A stretch of DNA of 64,000 bases from Lachnospiraceae bacterium (GTDB lineage: Bacteria; Bacillota; Clostridia; Lachnospirales; Lachnospiraceae), in contig JAKVNF010000004.1 of assembly GCA_022483465.1 (NCBI GenBank), positions 557,713 through 621,712 of the forward strand, in the 5' to 3' direction. Below are positions 17,201 to 25,701 of the stretch, piece after piece. Below the pieces are notes generated by a model. The model ran no database searches and was not told the origin of the DNA. It was given only the letters and a program-made list of their open reading frames with translations. A program made the position numbers and the translations under genes. How positions within the stretch are numbered: the stretch's first letter is position 1; each line of letters begins with the position of its first letter.

Positions 17201-18243
17201 GGCTGTCCTTTTGTGTGTGCGGCACCCGGCTCCCGGTAGTAGCGCCGAAGAAATTTTCCGTCGGAGTCAAGGAGCACGGCCCCGGGGACCTTTGCCCCAA
17301 GGTCAAGAAGCCGCTCCAGAAGGTGCTCGGTTCTCGTCCCCCGGGCGCTTCCCCAGACAAGAACGAGGAGAGCGGTCTTTCCAGAAAGATCCGCTTCCCC
17401 GGCAGGGACAAAGCGGGGGTCTGCAAGGGCTTTCGCCGCCGCCTGCTCCTCTTTGTCGGAACGGCCTACGAGGAAGACACTGCCTTCCGTCTTCTCAAGA
17501 AGGTCTTTCCGATTATCCGCCATCTCTTTCTCCAAAAAGGCGGGCAGGGGGGCGCCCCCCTGCTTTTTTGTGACGGCAAGGGCCGGGATATGATAGCGGC
17601 GGCGCACCTCTTCCGGGGTGTACACCGCATCGTCCAGGATCTCCCGCATCCATAGGACAAGCGCAGAAAAGACAAGGCCCAGCACCAGCCCGAGAAGCGC
17701 CGCGTTCCGGCTCCTGTCCTGCACCGTCACCAGCTCCGGCTCCGTCGCCGAGAGGAAGGTGATGGCGTCAAACTCCTCGGCGCTCTCCCCGAACTGCACC
17801 AGGGCATCCTGGATGGCCTTCGAGAGGCCCTCCGCCTTCTCCTTCGTGTCACAGGTCACCGTCACACTCAGAAAGCGGATGTCCGAGATGAGGTCCGCCT
17901 TGGTGTCCGCCTGGGCCTCCTCCAGGGTCATCCCCGCCGGGAGCTCGGCCTCGATGGTCTCATAGATCCCGGGGTGAGTGAACAGGAGCCCCTGCCAGGT
18001 GGCCGCGTTGTAGTAGTCGTAGGCGGTCCGGGTGTTCTCGTTGTAGGCAAAGGTGAGCTCATAGGTGGCCGTCGTCTCGTACTGCCGCTGGCCCTGCACC
18101 GTCACGATGACCGCCGTGTAGATCAGGAAAAAGAGAAGGGCAAGGCACACGCCCGACACCGGCACGATCCAGATCCTGTGGATCGTCCGAAGATATACGC
18201 TTCTGTGGTCCTCTGCCTCCCCGAAGTGTTCCTCCCGCATCAT
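17197..18243 (-). CDS. Polysaccharide chain-length determinant (Wzz/CapA-like) with a kinase-like tail lacking Walker motifs
   Basis: Membrane co-polymerase expected to set polymer length with the EpsG-like polymerase. A first transmembrane helix (IWIVPVSGVCLALLFFLIYTAVIV, residues about 24-47), a mostly extracellular middle region with a coiled-coil-like part, and a second helix (NAALLGLVLGLVFSALVLWM, about 200-219) form the Wzz frame. Unusually, a 120-residue cytosolic tail follows. Its end (VPGAVLLDSDGKFLRRYYREP) recalls CpsD/BY-kinase C-termini, but no Walker A P-loop is visible, so it is probably not a kinase. ATGA overlap with the priming transferase gene. Confidence 0.75.
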   Translation of the reverse strand: MMREEHFGEAEDHRSVYLRTIHRIWIVPVSGVCLALLFFLIYTAVIVTVQGQRQYETTATYELTFAYNENTRTAYDYYNAATWQGLLFTHPGIYETIEAELPAGMTLEEAQADTKADLISDIRFLSVTVTCDTKEKAEGLSKAIQDALVQFGESAEEFDAITFLSATEPELVTVQDRSRNAALLGLVLGLVFSALVLWMREILDDAVYTPEEVRRRYHIPALAVTKKQGGAPLPAFLEKEMADNRKDLLEKTEGSVFLVGRSDKEEQAAAKALADPRFVPAGEADLSGKTALLVLVWGSARGTRTEHLLERLLDLGAKVPGAVLLDSDGKFLRRYYREPGAAHTKGQP

Positions 18244-19628
18244 GTCCTGTTCCCGTCCTTTAGTGCTGTCGTCTGTCCCGCATCCACGCCCTCAGTGCTG
18301 TCCGGCTGGAACAGAATCTTGAGGGTGAGCAGCATCAGCTTGATGTCGAGCCAGACGGAGTAGTTCTGAATGTAGGTGAGGTCGAGCTTGAGCTTGTCAT
18401 AGGGCGTCGTGTTGTACTTGCCGTAGACCTGGGCATAGCCGGCAAGCCCCGCCTTCACCTTCATGCGGTAGGCAAACTCCGGCATCTCCTGCACGTACTG
18501 GGCGATGATCTCCGGCCGCTCCGGCCTGGGTCCGATAAAGCTCATGTCGCCCCGCAGGATGTTGACGAGCTGCGGCAACTCGTCGAGCCGGCACTTGCGA
18601 ATAAAGTGCCCCACCGGGGTGATCCTGTCGTCGTGCTCGGCGGCAAGCCGCGCCACGCCGTCCTTCTCCGCGTCCACCCGCATGCTCCGAAACTTGATGA
18701 TCTTGAATTCCTTCTGATGAATCGTGCACCGGGTCTGTTTGTAGAACACCGGGCCCCCATCATAGGCCTTCACCAGGATTGCGGTGATGAGAAACAGGGG
18801 CGAAGTGACCACCAGCAGGATCACGCTGCAGACCACGTCGATGAACCGCTTCCAAAACCGCTGCCCGAAGGTCAGGGCGTACTCCCGCGTCATGTACAGG
18901 GGCGTGTCAAACAGATGGAGCTGGACCGAGCCCTTGATCAGAACGTCCGGGATCTTGGGCATCATGTAGAGCCGGATGTTCCGCTCATAGCAGAACTTGA
19001 GCAGCCGGTCCCGGTCCGCCACGTCGATGTCCCACAAGACCACCGCCCAATCCCGCGAGAGGATGCACTGCTCCACCGCAGGCAGTCCCTGGTCGATGCC
19101 GATCTCCTGCTCCACCCGGTACCGGTCCGGGCGGGAGGCAAACTTGCCCAGGATGTCCTCGATGGGCCGCGCCCCGTGGACAATAAGGAGCGGCGTCGGG
19201 GGAAAGACCTTCTTGTAGACCTTGTCCGAGAGGTTCACCCAGAAGATCGCAAACACCACCTGGGCCAGGGTGCACAGAGCCATGGGCCCCACCGGCAGCG
19301 TCCAGTTCCGCAGGAGCGAGTCCTGGAAATAGGAGATGATGTTGACCAAAAGCAGGGAGAAGACCTGGGAGAGAATCACGTCCAGGGGCTTCATGTACCC
19401 CGCCTTCAGGCCGCCGTAGGTGGACTGGAAAAACAAAAGCAGCACAAAATAGATGGCAAGGACCAGGATGTGGCCCTTGAAGTAAAACTTGAGCTTGAGC
19501 CGCACCAGCGGGTAATAGGCGGTAAACCACAGGGCCGCATACAAAAGGACCTGCACCACCACGCCAAGAAGCGGCAGCTCCAGGGCGGCAACTCTGCGAA
19601 TCGAATCTCTCTTAGTTCTTCTTCCCAT
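18240..19628 (-). CDS. Exopolysaccharide priming transferase (polyprenyl-phosphate sugar-1-phosphotransferase)
   Basis: Transfers a sugar-1-phosphate onto undecaprenyl phosphate and so starts each repeat unit. Four to five N-terminal membrane helices, a CoA-binding-like soluble part, then a membrane re-entrant helix (FIDVVCSVILLVVTSPLFLITAILV) and the catalytic domain: FKIIKFRSMRVDAE, RKCRLDELPQLVNILRGDMSFIGPRPERPE and GLAGYAQVYGKYNT. The full-length 462 aa matches the WbaP/CpsE family. It overlaps the upstream GT2 by 17 nt. Confidence 0.92.
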   Translation of the reverse strand: MGRRTKRDSIRRVAALELPLLGVVVQVLLYAALWFTAYYPLVRLKLKFYFKGHILVLAIYFVLLLFFQSTYGGLKAGYMKPLDVILSQVFSLLLVNIISYFQDSLLRNWTLPVGPMALCTLAQVVFAIFWVNLSDKVYKKVFPPTPLLIVHGARPIEDILGKFASRPDRYRVEQEIGIDQGLPAVEQCILSRDWAVVLWDIDVADRDRLLKFCYERNIRLYMMPKIPDVLIKGSVQLHLFDTPLYMTREYALTFGQRFWKRFIDVVCSVILLVVTSPLFLITAILVKAYDGGPVFYKQTRCTIHQKEFKIIKFRSMRVDAEKDGVARLAAEHDDRITPVGHFIRKCRLDELPQLVNILRGDMSFIGPRPERPEIIAQYVQEMPEFAYRMKVKAGLAGYAQVYGKYNTTPYDKLKLDLTYIQNYSVWLDIKLMLLTLKILFQPDSTEGVDAGQTTALKDGNRT

Positions 19629-20652
19629 AAGCCTTTCCAGCCTGCAGGGGATCGGCTTCCCCGCCCTGCTCCCCTGTCTCGTTCTCCTGTTTGTGCTCCT
19701 TCTCCTTCGGCGCTTCGTCCTGTCCCACCTTCTGCCGCAGCAGATAGATCGGGCGGTTCTTCACCTCCAGGTAGGTCTTGGAGAGGTACTCCCCGACGAT
19801 GCCGATGCACAAGAGCTGGATGCCGGAGACCAGGAGGATGATGCACACCAGGGACGGCCAGCCGCTGGTGGGATCGCCGAAGGCGAGCTTGCGGATGATC
19901 ACCACAAAGATGCCGATGATGGCCACCACAAAGAACAAAATCCCCGTGAAGGAGGCGATGGCAAGGGGCTCCGTCGTGTAGGCGACGATGCCGTCGATCG
20001 CATACAGAAACAGGCTCCAGAAGTTCCACTTGGTCTTGCCGTGGACCCGCTCCACGTTCTCATACTCCACCCACTTGGTGCGGAAGCCCACCCAGCTGAA
20101 GATGCCCTTGGAGAAGCGGTTGTACTCGGTGACAGAGAGAATCGCGTCCACCACCTGCCGCTTCATGAGCCGGTAGTCCCGGGCGCCGTCCACGATCTCG
20201 GTCTTGGAGTACCGGTTGATCATGTGGTAGAAGCGCCTTGCAAACCAGGAGCGTACCGGGGGCTCTCCCTTTCTCGTGGTGCGCCGGGTCGCCGCCTGGT
20301 CGTACCCCTCCTCCAGGTAGCCGAACATCTCCGGCAAAAGTGATGGCGGATCCTGCAGGTCCGCGTCCATGATGGCAACGTAGTCCCCCCTAGCCGCCTG
20401 GAGCCCCGCGTACATTGCGGCCTCCTTGCCAAAGTTCCGGGAGAACTGCAAAAGGACCACCCTGGGGTCCTTCTCCCGGAGCTTCAAGACGTTCTCCGCC
20501 GTCTTGTCGGTGGAGCCGTCGTCCACGTAGATCAGCTCGTAGTCGATTCCCTTGGATGCGAAAAAGGGCTTGTTCTGCACAAAAGCGTCATAAAAATAGG
20601 CGATGTTCTCCTCCTCGTTGAAGCAGGGAACAATTGCACTCAGAAGGCTCAT
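19612..20652 (-). CDS. Membrane GT2, polyprenyl-phosphate glycosyltransferase (GtrB/DPMS-like)
   Basis: Makes a polyprenyl-P-sugar by transferring a hexose to undecaprenyl phosphate; such products normally serve as donors for side-chain sugars outside the cell. LSAIVPCFNEEENIAYFYDAF, the DXD motif AIMDADLQDPP and two C-terminal membrane helices (residues about 225-300, IASFTGILFFVVAIIGIFVVII and GWPSLVCIILLVSGIQLLCIGIV) give the GtrB layout. Start at ATG 20652 (MSLLSAIVP), with AGAGG upstream. First gene of the exopolysaccharide operon. No dedicated GtrA flippase or GtrC transferase is recognisable nearby. Confidence 0.86.
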   Translation of the reverse strand: MSLLSAIVPCFNEEENIAYFYDAFVQNKPFFASKGIDYELIYVDDGSTDKTAENVLKLREKDPRVVLLQFSRNFGKEAAMYAGLQAARGDYVAIMDADLQDPPSLLPEMFGYLEEGYDQAATRRTTRKGEPPVRSWFARRFYHMINRYSKTEIVDGARDYRLMKRQVVDAILSVTEYNRFSKGIFSWVGFRTKWVEYENVERVHGKTKWNFWSLFLYAIDGIVAYTTEPLAIASFTGILFFVVAIIGIFVVIIRKLAFGDPTSGWPSLVCIILLVSGIQLLCIGIVGEYLSKTYLEVKNRPIYLLRQKVGQDEAPKEKEHKQENETGEQGGEADPLQAGKAYGKKN

Positions 20653-20690
20653 ACCGTCATACCTCTTTGCCGGGATCTGTTTTTGCCCGC

Positions 20691-20715
20691 CAAAAAAGGG
20701 CGGGAAATCCCGCCC
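20691..20715 (-). terminator. Intrinsic terminator of the lysine-type ABC operon
   Basis: Minus strand GGGCGGGA / TCCCGCCC stem followed by TTTTTTGG. It separates the amino-acid transporter from the polysaccharide operon downstream. Confidence 0.85.
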
Positions 20716-20772
20716 TATTGTACCAACATTTTTCAAATTTATATAGTGCGGAAGAAATCCCGCAAAGACGCC

Positions 20773-21516
20773 CTACTTGTTGGCCGCAGAGCGCAGGAAG
20801 GCCTCGGTCCGGGGGCTCTTGGGATGCGAGAAGAGCTCCTCGGGGGTGCCCTCCTCCTCGATCTTTCCCTGGTCCATGAACACGACCCGATCCGCCACGT
20901 CCCGGGCAAAGTTCATCTCGTGGGTGACGACGATCATCGTCAGACCCTTCTCCGCCAGGTCCTTCATGACGTTCAATACCTCGCCCACCATCTCCGGGTC
21001 CAGGGCGGAGGTGGGCTCATCAAAGAGCATGAGCTTGGGGTCCATGCACAGGGCCCTTGCGATCGCGACGCGCTGCTTCTGCCCGCCGGAGATCGTGCGC
21101 ACATCGGCGCCGGCAAAGCCCCGCATGCCCACCTGGTCCAGGCGGTGCAGGGCGATCTCCCGGGCCTCCTCCTTCGAGCGCTTCAGCACCATGCACTGGG
21201 GCTTTGTGCAGTTCTCCAGGACATTCATGTTGGAGAAGAGGTTGAACTGCTGAAAGCACATCCCGACCTTTGCCCGGTAGGCGTTGACGTCCTTGGTGTG
21301 CAGGATGTCCTCGCCGAAGACCCGGATCGTGCCGGAATCGGCCCGCTCCAGCAGGTTGATGCAGCGAAGAAGGGTGGACTTGCCGGAGCCGGAGCGCCCG
21401 ATCAGGCACACCACTTCCTTTTCGCGGACGGAGAAGTCGACGCCCTTGAGCACCTCCAGGTTCCCGAAGCGCTTGCGGATGTCCCGGATCTCCACGATAG
21501 GCTGTTCTGCTTGCAT
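20773..21516 (-). CDS. Polar amino acid ABC transporter, ATP-binding protein (lysine predicted)
   Basis: Cytoplasmic ATPase that powers uptake. Walker [11 protein letters not shown]-loop FQQFNLF, signature [15 protein letters not shown], Walker [15 protein letters not shown] and H-loop VVTHEM are all intact; 247 aa is standard for the GlnQ/HisP family. It starts 1 nt after the permease stop, with AAGGAGG in place. Substrate prediction (lysine) rests on the riboswitch-like leader of the operon, not on this protein. Confidence 0.93.
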   Translation of the reverse strand: MQAEQPIVEIRDIRKRFGNLEVLKGVDFSVREKEVVCLIGRSGSGKSTLLRCINLLERADSGTIRVFGEDILHTKDVNAYRAKVGMCFQQFNLFSNMNVLENCTKPQCMVLKRSKEEAREIALHRLDQVGMRGFAGADVRTISGGQKQRVAIARALCMDPKLMLFDEPTSALDPEMVGEVLNVMKDLAEKGLTMIVVTHEMNFARDVADRVVFMDQGKIEEEGTPEELFSHPKSPRTEAFLRSAANK

Positions 21517-21517
21517 G

Positions 21518-22282
21518 TCAATCCTCCTTACTCGTCCGCATCAGGCTGGCGTTGGTGGGATCCGTGTCGCTCATCGGGATCGTCAGCGTTGCCGTGCGGT
21601 TCATCCGCTTCTCAATCAGGTTCAGGACAAAGCTCGCCACCGAAGTCAGGAGCAGATAGATCATGGCCTCGATGAAGTAGGTCTCCGTGAAGTGGAAGGT
21701 GGATCCCGCAATGCTCTTTGCCTGGAACATCAGCTCCGTGATGGAGATGATCATCAGCACCGAGGAGTCCTTGATGTTGACGATGAGCTCGTTGCCGATC
21801 GCAGGGAAGGCGTTGCGGATTGCCTGCGGGAGCACCACCGCAAACATGCACTGGGCATTGGACATGCCAAGGCTTCTTGCGGCCTCCGTCTGTCCCTTGT
21901 CCACCGCCTGGATGCCGGAGCGGACGATCTCCGCCATGTAGGCGCCGGTGTTGATACTGATGACCACGATGGCCGCCGTCAGGGCGTCCCAGTGGACCAC
22001 GTTCAGCAGGGCGTAGTAGAGGAACACCGCCTGCACCATCATGGGCGTGCCGCGAAAGACCGTGATGTAGATGTTGGCGACGATGTCAAAGAGCTTCTTG
22101 AAGAACTTTGCCGCCGCCCCCGCCGTCAGGTCCAGCTTCGCCGCGCGGAAGCCTCCCACCAGAAGGCCCAGGATCAGGCCGAAAGCTGTGCCCGTCAGGG
22201 CGACGATCAGCGTGGTCCGGACCCCCAGCAGCAGGCTGGAGCCGTATTTTGACAGAATCTCATAGCAATTTTGGATAAACAT
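21518..22282 (-). CDS. Polar amino acid ABC transporter, permease (lysine predicted)
   Basis: Membrane channel subunit of the HisM/GlnP type, 254 aa with about five membrane helices. The three-letter-rich coupling segment is the EAA loop [30 protein letters not shown], which contacts the ATPase. The N-terminal [19 protein letters not shown] matches the family. Translation of the middle gene of a binding protein-permease-ATPase operon. Confidence 0.93.
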   Translation of the reverse strand: MFIQNCYEILSKYGSSLLLGVRTTLIVALTGTAFGLILGLLVGGFRAAKLDLTAGAAAKFFKKLFDIVANIYITVFRGTPMMVQAVFLYYALLNVVHWDALTAAIVVISINTGAYMAEIVRSGIQAVDKGQTEAARSLGMSNAQCMFAVVLPQAIRNAFPAIGNELIVNIKDSSVLMIISITELMFQAKSIAGSTFHFTETYFIEAMIYLLLTSVASFVLNLIEKRMNRTATLTIPMSDTDPTNASLMRTSKED

Positions 22283-22314
22283 GATGCCGGATAGCCCTTC
22301 CGTAGTGGTTTGGT

Positions 22315-23190
22315 TTACTCGTTGGCAGGCTGACGCTCCACAGCGGCCTGCATCAGCTCGTTCCGCTCATCGGTGGAGATGGCAGACAGGGCCTTGTCGA
22401 GCTGATCCTTCAGATCCGTGTCCTCCTTGCGGACGGCGATGGAGACGGAGGTGTCGGCATCAAAGCCCTTTCCCTCCGCAAAGCGCACAATCGCAAGATC
22501 CGGGTTGGCAGCGACAACGCCGTTTGCCACGGGGAGCTCGGAGACGACGCCGTCCACAGCCCCTGCCTGCAGGGCCTGAATGGCGGCGGGGAAGGTCTCC
22601 GCTGCGGGCTGGTGGGTGACGCCCTGGATCTGATCGATGACCTCATCGTAGATCGTGTTCATCTGGCCCTGCACCACAGCGCCGGAGAAGTCCTGGATGC
22701 TGGTGGCGTTGACATAGTCGCTGTCCGCCCGGACAATCATGACCTCCTCAGAAGTGTAGTAAGGAGAGGTAAAGGCAACCTCCTGCTCCCGCTCCGGGGT
22801 ATCGGTCATACCGGCGATGATGGCATCGATCTGGTTATTCTGCAGGGACAGGATCAGGTTGTCCCAGTCGAGCTTGACAATCTGCACGGGGCGGCCCAGG
22901 GCATCCGCCATCTTCGACGCGATGACGACGTCATACCCATCGGCGTAGTCGGTGCCAGAGATGGGCTGCGTGAATTCATTCTGCGTGGTCGTCGTCCAGT
23001 TGAACGGCGCATAGTTGCACTCCATGCCGACGCGGAACGGGTCTCCCTCTGCCGTGCTCTCTGTGGCAGCTGCGGCAGATGTGGTTGCAGCCGTGGATAC
23101 GGCCGCAGAGCTCCCGGAACCGGAGCCGCAGCCTGCAAGCAGCATGGCAGCAGAGACAGCCAGTGCAGTGACAAGTGACATCTTCTTCAT
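22315..23190 (-). CDS. Polar amino acid ABC transporter, substrate-binding lipoprotein (lysine predicted)
   Basis: Extracellular receptor of the uptake system. The signal peptide MKKMSLVTALAVSAAMLLAG ends in the lipobox LAGC, then a Ser/Ala-rich linker leads to the SBP family 3 domain: FRVGMECNYAPFNWT, DVVIASKMADALGRPVQIV, SLQNNQIDAIIAGMTDTPEREQEVAFTSPYY. Start at ATG 23190 with GAGGAGG 6 nt upstream. Roughly 290 nt of structured leader precedes it. Cystine or arginine would be the other substrate choices if the leader assignment is wrong. Confidence 0.92.
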   Translation of the reverse strand: MKKMSLVTALAVSAAMLLAGCGSGSGSSAAVSTAATTSAAAATESTAEGDPFRVGMECNYAPFNWTTTTQNEFTQPISGTDYADGYDVVIASKMADALGRPVQIVKLDWDNLILSLQNNQIDAIIAGMTDTPEREQEVAFTSPYYTSEEVMIVRADSDYVNATSIQDFSGAVVQGQMNTIYDEVIDQIQGVTHQPAAETFPAAIQALQAGAVDGVVSELPVANGVVAANPDLAIVRFAEGKGFDADTSVSIAVRKEDTDLKDQLDKALSAISTDERNELMQAAVERQPANE

Positions 23191-23250
23191 AACAATCCTC
23201 CTCTGTCCGCAGCAGGCAGCTGCACCCTTCCTCGTCAGGACACCGGGGAA

Positions 23251-23305
23251 TAAAAAGAGGACCGCCTGTGTACTACACAGCTGTGCACTACACATACGGT
23301 CCTCT
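23251..23305 (-). terminator. Leader terminator (riboswitch expression platform)
   Basis: Minus strand AGAGGACCG ... CGGTCCTCT, a perfect 9-bp stem enclosing 32 nt, followed by TTTTTA. It lies 60 nt before the start codon of the binding protein and just after the putative lysine aptamer, the usual arrangement for transcription attenuation. Confidence 0.75.
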
Positions 23306-23312
23306 CCAACTC

Positions 23313-23480
23313 CCATATCAATAGCGCCTCTTCGTTCACGAAGGAGTGGCACAGATCTTCTCTGTACCCCCACGGTCCCGCGCCTGCCGGCCCGGTCCGT
23401 TCGGCGGTGACTGCCTTTCTGCCCGTTCCCAGCCTGCCGGCTCCCGGACATACTCTTCTACACCGCTACCTCTATATTTT
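23313..23480 (-). promoter_or_regulatory. Lysine riboswitch (L box) candidate
   Basis: Reading the minus strand, the leader gives, in order, AGAGGUAGCGG, GAAGAGUA, GCAGAAAGGCAGUCACCGCCGAA, GGGGGUACAGA-loop-UCUGUGCCACUCC, CUUCGUGAACGAAG and AGGCGCUAUUGAUAU. These line up with the lysine riboswitch core as I recall it from characterised examples: AGAGGCGCG, GAGUA, CUGAAAGGCG..CGCCGAAG, GGGGGU..ACCACUG and the closing GAGAGC strand. AUAU..UAGCG and CGCUA..AUAU can close P1. The adjoining terminator and amino-acid transporter fit. No covariance model was run. Confidence 0.65.
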
Positions 23481-23491
23481 CCTGTGCTCCC

Positions 23492-23520
23492 AATGTAATG
23501 CCCGTCCCCCTGCTTGTCAA
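23492..23520 (-). promoter_or_regulatory. Promoter of the lysine-type ABC operon
   Basis: Minus strand: perfect -35 TTGACA, 17-nt spacer, -10 TACATT. The predicted transcript starts near 23485, directly in front of the riboswitch candidate. Confidence 0.75.
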
Positions 23521-23562
23521 CCGGTTTTGTCTACCTGTATACAAAAATGCGATTTTGCGGCA

Positions 23563-23593
23563 GAAAAAACCTCTGCAGCCATGCCGCAGAGGT
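23563..23593 (-). terminator. Intrinsic terminator of degV
   Basis: Minus strand AACCTCTGC / GCAGAGGTT stem with a TTTTTT tail, 10 nt beyond the degV stop. Confidence 0.85.
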
Positions 23594-23602
23594 TTCGTTC
23601 TC

Positions 23603-24466
23603 TCAATAGGTTCCGGGCTCCCGGAAGATCGCAACGCCCACAAGACCGGGGCCGGTGTTGACCGCCAGCGTCGCCGTGATCTGCTGCTCAAAGAGGATCT
23701 CCGCGTTCTGGAGGGTGCTCTCCAGCATGGCCTGCATGGCCATGGCCTCCTCGTGGGCATTGCCCTCCTCGATCACGATCCAGACCTTGTGGCCAAAGCA
23801 GAACTTGACCACTTCCTCGGCCAGCTTGATCTTGGCAAGCCGTGCGCCGCGGATCTTCGCCTCGGTGTAGTAGGTGCCGGCCTCATCGCAGGAGATGATG
23901 GGCTTGATCTGCAGAACAGAGCCCACGGCCCCCGCCACCTTGCCGATCCGGCCGCCCCGCTGCAGGTACTTGAGGGTGTCCATGTAGAAAAAGACCTTGC
24001 TGTCCCTAATCTTCTCCTGCATGCCGGTGACCACCTCGCGGAAGGGCCTGCCCAGCTTCAGCTGTTTGGCCGCCCAGATCGCAAACAGGCCGGCCCCCAC
24101 GGAGATGTTCTTGGAGTCAAAGACAAAGACATCCAGATCTTCCTCCTCCAGGGCAGCGAGGCGGAAGGTGTTGTTGGTCCCGGAGAGGCTGGCGGAGATC
24201 GTCACCGCAATGACGTGCTCAAAGCCCTCCTCTTTCAGGCTCTCGTATTCGTCCATGACCTCGGCGATGGAGGGCGTGGAGGTGGTGGGAAGCTCATTGG
24301 GGAAGCGGTTGTACACAGTCAGAGGATCGATGTCCACGCCGTCCCGGTAATCCTTCTCCGGATAGATCACACGGAGCGAAATGATGCGGATGTCGTACTG
24401 TCTGCGCACGACCTCCGGAACATCACAGCCGGAATCGATCAGTACCGCAGTCTTTTGCTCGTTCAT
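23603..24466 (-). CDS. DegV family fatty acid-binding protein
   Basis: DegV proteins bind a single fatty acid; FakB-type members present it to the FakA kinase for phospholipid synthesis. The sequence opens TAVLIDSGCDVPEVV, carries the ligand motif PTTSTPSIAEVMD and the second conserved SGTNNTFRLAA, and ends in the domain with NTGPGLVGVAIF. Length (287 aa) is normal. No fakA-like gene lies beside it, so the kinase partner would have to be elsewhere. The AT-rich 24467-24679 stretch upstream holds its promoter region and marks the edge of the lower-GC island. Confidence 0.9.
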   Translation of the reverse strand: MNEQKTAVLIDSGCDVPEVVRRQYDIRIISLRVIYPEKDYRDGVDIDPLTVYNRFPNELPTTSTPSIAEVMDEYESLKEEGFEHVIAVTISASLSGTNNTFRLAALEEEDLDVFVFDSKNISVGAGLFAIWAAKQLKLGRPFREVVTGMQEKIRDSKVFFYMDTLKYLQRGGRIGKVAGAVGSVLQIKPIISCDEAGTYYTEAKIRGARLAKIKLAEEVVKFCFGHKVWIVIEEGNAHEEAMAMQAMLESTLQNAEILFEQQITATLAVNTGPGLVGVAIFREPGTY

Positions 24467-24679
24467 TGCAAGGCCTTCCTGCCTGTCGGCACCTCCGGCA
24501 GACTACGTAGTTTTTCAAACCACATCTTTAGGATACCTTTTTTGCCCGGATTATTCAACGAAGTCATAAAATATTCATTATATATGTGCAAAATACTCCG
24601 TTCGATGAGCTATAAATGATTTGCAGCGTGTGTTATATACGTTATATTTATCATATAGCGTAAGCTGTAGCAGTAATCT

Positions 24680-24955
24680 ATGGGCCGTCGTGCGAAAACT
24701 CCCTATATCCAGATCAATCTCGGCGATCGTTTTCTCCGTCTCACAGATCGCGGTAAGAAGGAAATCCTGGAAAGTCCTCCCGGCTATTTCGGGGATAACG
24801 TATTTGGTAGGATTCCCTACCAGGATTTTGCCGTAATCTACAGCGAGAACGGACGTGGACCTTCCAATCTGATCTACCTTGTCGCCGCTTACATGATCAT
24901 GATCCAGGAAAACATCACAGTTGACACGCCAATCAAAACGATATCGAAAACGTAA
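24680..24955 (+). pseudogene. N-terminal fragment of a DDE transposase (IS1182-like)
   Basis: About 91 codons whose middle part (FGRIPYQDFAVIYSENGRGPSNLIYLVAAYMIMIQENI) resembles the N-terminal region of IS1182-type transposases, where a segment of this kind precedes the DDE core. No catalytic domain follows: the frame ends and a different transposase remnant begins with a 35-nt overlap in another frame. It is regarded as IS debris at the left edge of the island. The family assignment is tentative. Confidence 0.4.
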
Positions 24956-25520
24956 GGCGAGGCATCAGGAACTCTGCCGTATCAATGCTATTAACCGGCG
25001 TCTCGCAATTCGAGAGGATGTTAACCATCTTCGAAGTCTTGGCGATATCTTTGTTACAGAACCCAAAAATGCAAAGAAACTGCAAAAGTGCGCTAAGAAC
25101 ACGACTGTTGACAAGAACGGAAAGATGAATCGCAAAAAACGGTTTGGCAAATCCATCCAGAACAGATGCCCCGGGTATTCCCAAGCACAGATTGAACAGA
25201 AGTTTACGCAAACAGGTGGACAATATATCGAGGTGCCAAAACAATATAGGGCAAGCCAGTATGACCATCCTTCTGTTATCTTTATTATGAAGAAACTTTC
25301 AGCCAGAATGTACCGACTTTCCGATGGAACACTGGTGCAGCGTGACTGGTATTCTTCTTTCCTGCCATACTGCATTGATTTTGAACGATCAGCAATAGAT
25401 CGCAGCAAATGTATCAAGAGTTTTCAGCAACAATACACAAAAGAAAAAGCCCTGATCGAGCGGATCAGGACAAATCAAATCAGGGTCTGTAACAGCGGTA
25501 TCCGTATTGCTACCGCTTAG
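24921..25520 (+). pseudogene. C-terminal fragment of a TnpB-like (IS200/IS605, IS1341-type) protein
   Basis: About 199 codons. FGKSIQNRCPG, the GGQYIEVP..YRASQYDH segment and MKKLSARMYRLSDGTLVQRDWYSSFL match the last part of IS1341-type TnpB proteins, including the third RuvC aspartate in QRD. In place of the usual CxxC zinc ribbon there is ASQYDH, a variant I associate with clostridial members. The N-terminal RuvC residues are missing, so nuclease activity is not expected. The next 180 nt (25521-25701) might hold the end of the element and its guide-RNA scaffold, but no clear border was found. Confidence 0.55.
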
Positions 25521-25701
25521 CCTATAAATCCGGGGAGACCGACTATGCTCCCTGTGTATCGCAAGATGCACGAGCATCCGCTAATGTGGTCACTTGATCG
25601 CTGGGATGCGAAGTTCTCTGCTCTGGCAGAAAGACAGTAATCCAAAGTCTGCAAATGATGCACGATTACTGCAGATTGCCACCAGTAAGAGCCCCCTCAG
25701 C

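Noticed and set aside
23191-23490. T-box interpretation of the leader before the amino-acid ABC operon
   Set aside because: Stem I-like GAAGAGTA is present, but the mandatory TGGNACC T-box sequence before the terminator is missing; the lysine riboswitch strings fit better.
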